From JAVDCA01 sp035764045 (GTDB lineage: Bacteria > Pseudomonadota > Alphaproteobacteria > Rhizobiales > Xanthobacteraceae), in the NCBI GenBank assembly GCA_035764045.1, contig DASTZX010000442.1, forward strand, positions 1-6,961: DNA of 6,961 nucleotides, written 5' to 3'. Positions 5,924 through 6,961 of the stretch are shown piece after piece. The notes beneath the pieces were generated by a model. The model saw nothing but the letters and a program-made list of their open reading frames with translations. It did no database searches and was not told the origin of the DNA. The position numbers and the translations under genes are program-made. The first letter of the stretch is position 1. Each line of letters opens with the position of its first letter.

Positions 5924-6961
5924 TCATGTCGCCTGCCTGGCGGGCGCCGCGCGCTGCACCAGCCGCACATCGACGGCGCACACGCCGTCCCCCGTTGCGC
6001 GCACGATCAGCGGGTTGATCTCGATGTCCGAGTACCAGCGCCGGTAGGCGGTGAAGAGGTCCGACAGGCCGACGATGGCGGCGGTCAGCGCCGCCAGATC
6101 GCGTTCCGTGCGGCCGCGGAACGCCTCGAGCAACGGCGCTCCGCGCAGCGAGAGCACCATCTCGGTCGCGGTGGCCTCGTCGATCGGCAGCAGCCGGATC
6201 GCCACGTCCTGCATCACCTCGACCGAGACGCCGCCGAGGCCGACCACCATGACCGGGCCGAACTGCGGGTCTTCGCGCACGCCGACCAGCATCTCGAGGC
6301 CGCCGACCATCTCCTGCACCAGGAAGCCGTCGATTGCGGCGCGCGCATCGTGCGCGGCGAGCCGCGCCGCCATGGCGGCAGCGGCGGAGCGCACCGCGGC
6401 CGCGTCGGCGAGATTGAGCGTGACCCCGCCGACCTCGGTCTTGTGGCTCGCCTGCGGCGAGACGATCTTCACCGCGACCGGGAAGCCGATCTCCGCCGCC
6501 TTCGCGCCCGCCTCGTCCGGCGAGCCCGCGAGCGCCGCGCGCGGCGGCGTGAGGCCGTGCCGGACCAGGACTGCGTCGAGCGCGCCGGGCTCGAGCGGCC
6601 GCGCGGCCTCGGGCTCCGGCGAAAAGATGGCCGAGCCGCGCTGCAGCGCGCCCGCATAGCGCACCAGGCCCTGCAACGCCCGTACCGTCTCGGGCAGCCC
6701 GTGGATGAACGGCACCCCGGTCTCGGCCTGGAACTTGCGGCTGATTTCCGAGACGTTCTGCGCGATGCGCCCGAAGGCGAGCACCGGCTTGTCGGTCGAT
6801 TCGAAGACGCCGCGCAGCGGCGCCGGATCGTAGGGATCCTCGGGATTGACCGGCAGCAGCCCCTGCACGGTCACGAGATCCACCGTCGGGTCGGCGCACA
6901 CGACCTTGCAGATCTCGGCGAATTGTTTCGCCTGCACGCCGACCGACGGGCCGGTATCGAG
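5924..6961 (-). CDS. NDP-forming acyl-CoA synthetase (acetate-CoA ligase family), C-terminal part (5' end outside window)
   Basis: These are the C-terminal 345 residues of an ADP/NDP-forming acid-CoA ligase, which makes an acyl-CoA from a carboxylic acid, CoA and a nucleoside triphosphate through phosphoenzyme chemistry. The frame stays open to the window edge, where it reads LDTGPSVGVQAKQFAE. The GTG at 6937 is internal, so the true start is outside. Residues 1 to about 110 are the end of the succinyl-CoA-ligase-like domain (VDLVTVQGLLPVN, KPVLAFGR). From about 120 on is an ATP-grasp domain of the ATP-grasp_5 type, with GFPVAVKIVSPQASHKTEVG (159-178), LVQEMVGGLEMLVGVREDPQ, FGPVMVVGLGG, and the metal-site strand IEINPLIV near the end. 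The family includes acetate, pimelate and, in Sphingobium, feruloyl-CoA synthetases. It is probably an upstream gene of the operon with the dehydrogenase and the hydratase/lyase-like gene. Substrate unknown. Confidence 0.92.
   Translation of the reverse strand, partial: LDTGPSVGVQAKQFAEICKVVCADPTVDLVTVQGLLPVNPEDPYDPAPLRGVFESTDKPVLAFGRIAQNVSEISRKFQAETGVPFIHGLPETVRALQGLVRYAGALQRGSAIFSPEPEAARPLEPGALDAVLVRHGLTPPRAALAGSPDEAGAKAAEIGFPVAVKIVSPQASHKTEVGGVTLNLADAAAVRSAAAAMAARLAAHDARAAIDGFLVQEMVGGLEMLVGVREDPQFGPVMVVGLGGVSVEVMQDVAIRLLPIDEATATEMVLSLRGAPLLEAFRGRTERDLAALTAAIVGLSDLFTAYRRWYSDIEINPLIVRATGDGVCAVDVRLVQRAAPARQAT

Noticed and set aside
5924..6937. A complete gene starting at the GTG at 6937
   Set aside because: The frame continues without a stop to the window edge, and the residues before the GTG (LDTGPSVG) fit the same domain, so the GTG is an internal valine codon and the gene is cut by the window.

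Overview
The window is GC-rich, with coding dense on both strands and G/C-heavy codon third positions. It looks like an alphaproteobacterial chromosome of the Hyphomicrobiales (Bradyrhizobium/Rhodopseudomonas/Xanthobacteraceae type). Three things suggest this: the gene families present (a xanthine-dehydrogenase-type molybdenum hydroxylase with a CoxG-like protein, Bug-family binding proteins, an NDP-forming acyl-CoA ligase), the base composition, and two copies of a CGTCATG...CATGACG palindromic repeat that I know as common in such genomes. The lineage is an inference; no rRNA or other marker gene is present.

Plus strand, 1-3703. The window opens inside the 3' end of a molybdopterin-binding large subunit of the xanthine dehydrogenase/CoxL family (stop at 822). 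A palindromic repeat (863-953) follows, then a CoxG-family SRPBCC protein (973-1590) with a proline/alanine-rich linker and a C-terminal amphipathic helix. Two consecutive Bug/TctC-type periplasmic solute-binding proteins come next (1676-2650 and 2684-3703). They are 33 bases apart and probably co-transcribed. The first has a twin-arginine-like signal peptide and the second an ordinary Sec-like one.

Minus strand, 6961-3826. Three tightly spaced genes read leftward: an NDP-forming acyl-CoA synthetase (only its C-terminal part, with the ATP-grasp domain, is inside), an acyl-CoA dehydrogenase, and a crotonase-fold enzyme that closely resembles p-hydroxycinnamoyl-CoA hydratase/lyase. Gaps of 15 and 34 bases, each with a Shine-Dalgarno sequence before the next start, indicate one operon. 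The order suggests a pathway: activate a carboxylic acid to its CoA thioester, desaturate it, then hydrate and perhaps cleave the side chain. The two gene blocks converge, and a second repeat copy (3730-3815) lies between their 3' ends.

Taken together, this is a catabolic neighbourhood for uptake and degradation of organic or aromatic acids. Carboxylate-binding Bug proteins, a molybdenum hydroxylase and a CoA-dependent side-chain module would fit together, but the substrate cannot be read from the sequence. I see no rRNA, tRNA, CRISPR array, transposase, phage gene or defence system. The points most worth a second look are the changed active-site residues in the hydratase/lyase homologue, the membrane-tail design of the CoxG-like protein, and the hairpin-within-hairpin structure of the repeats.
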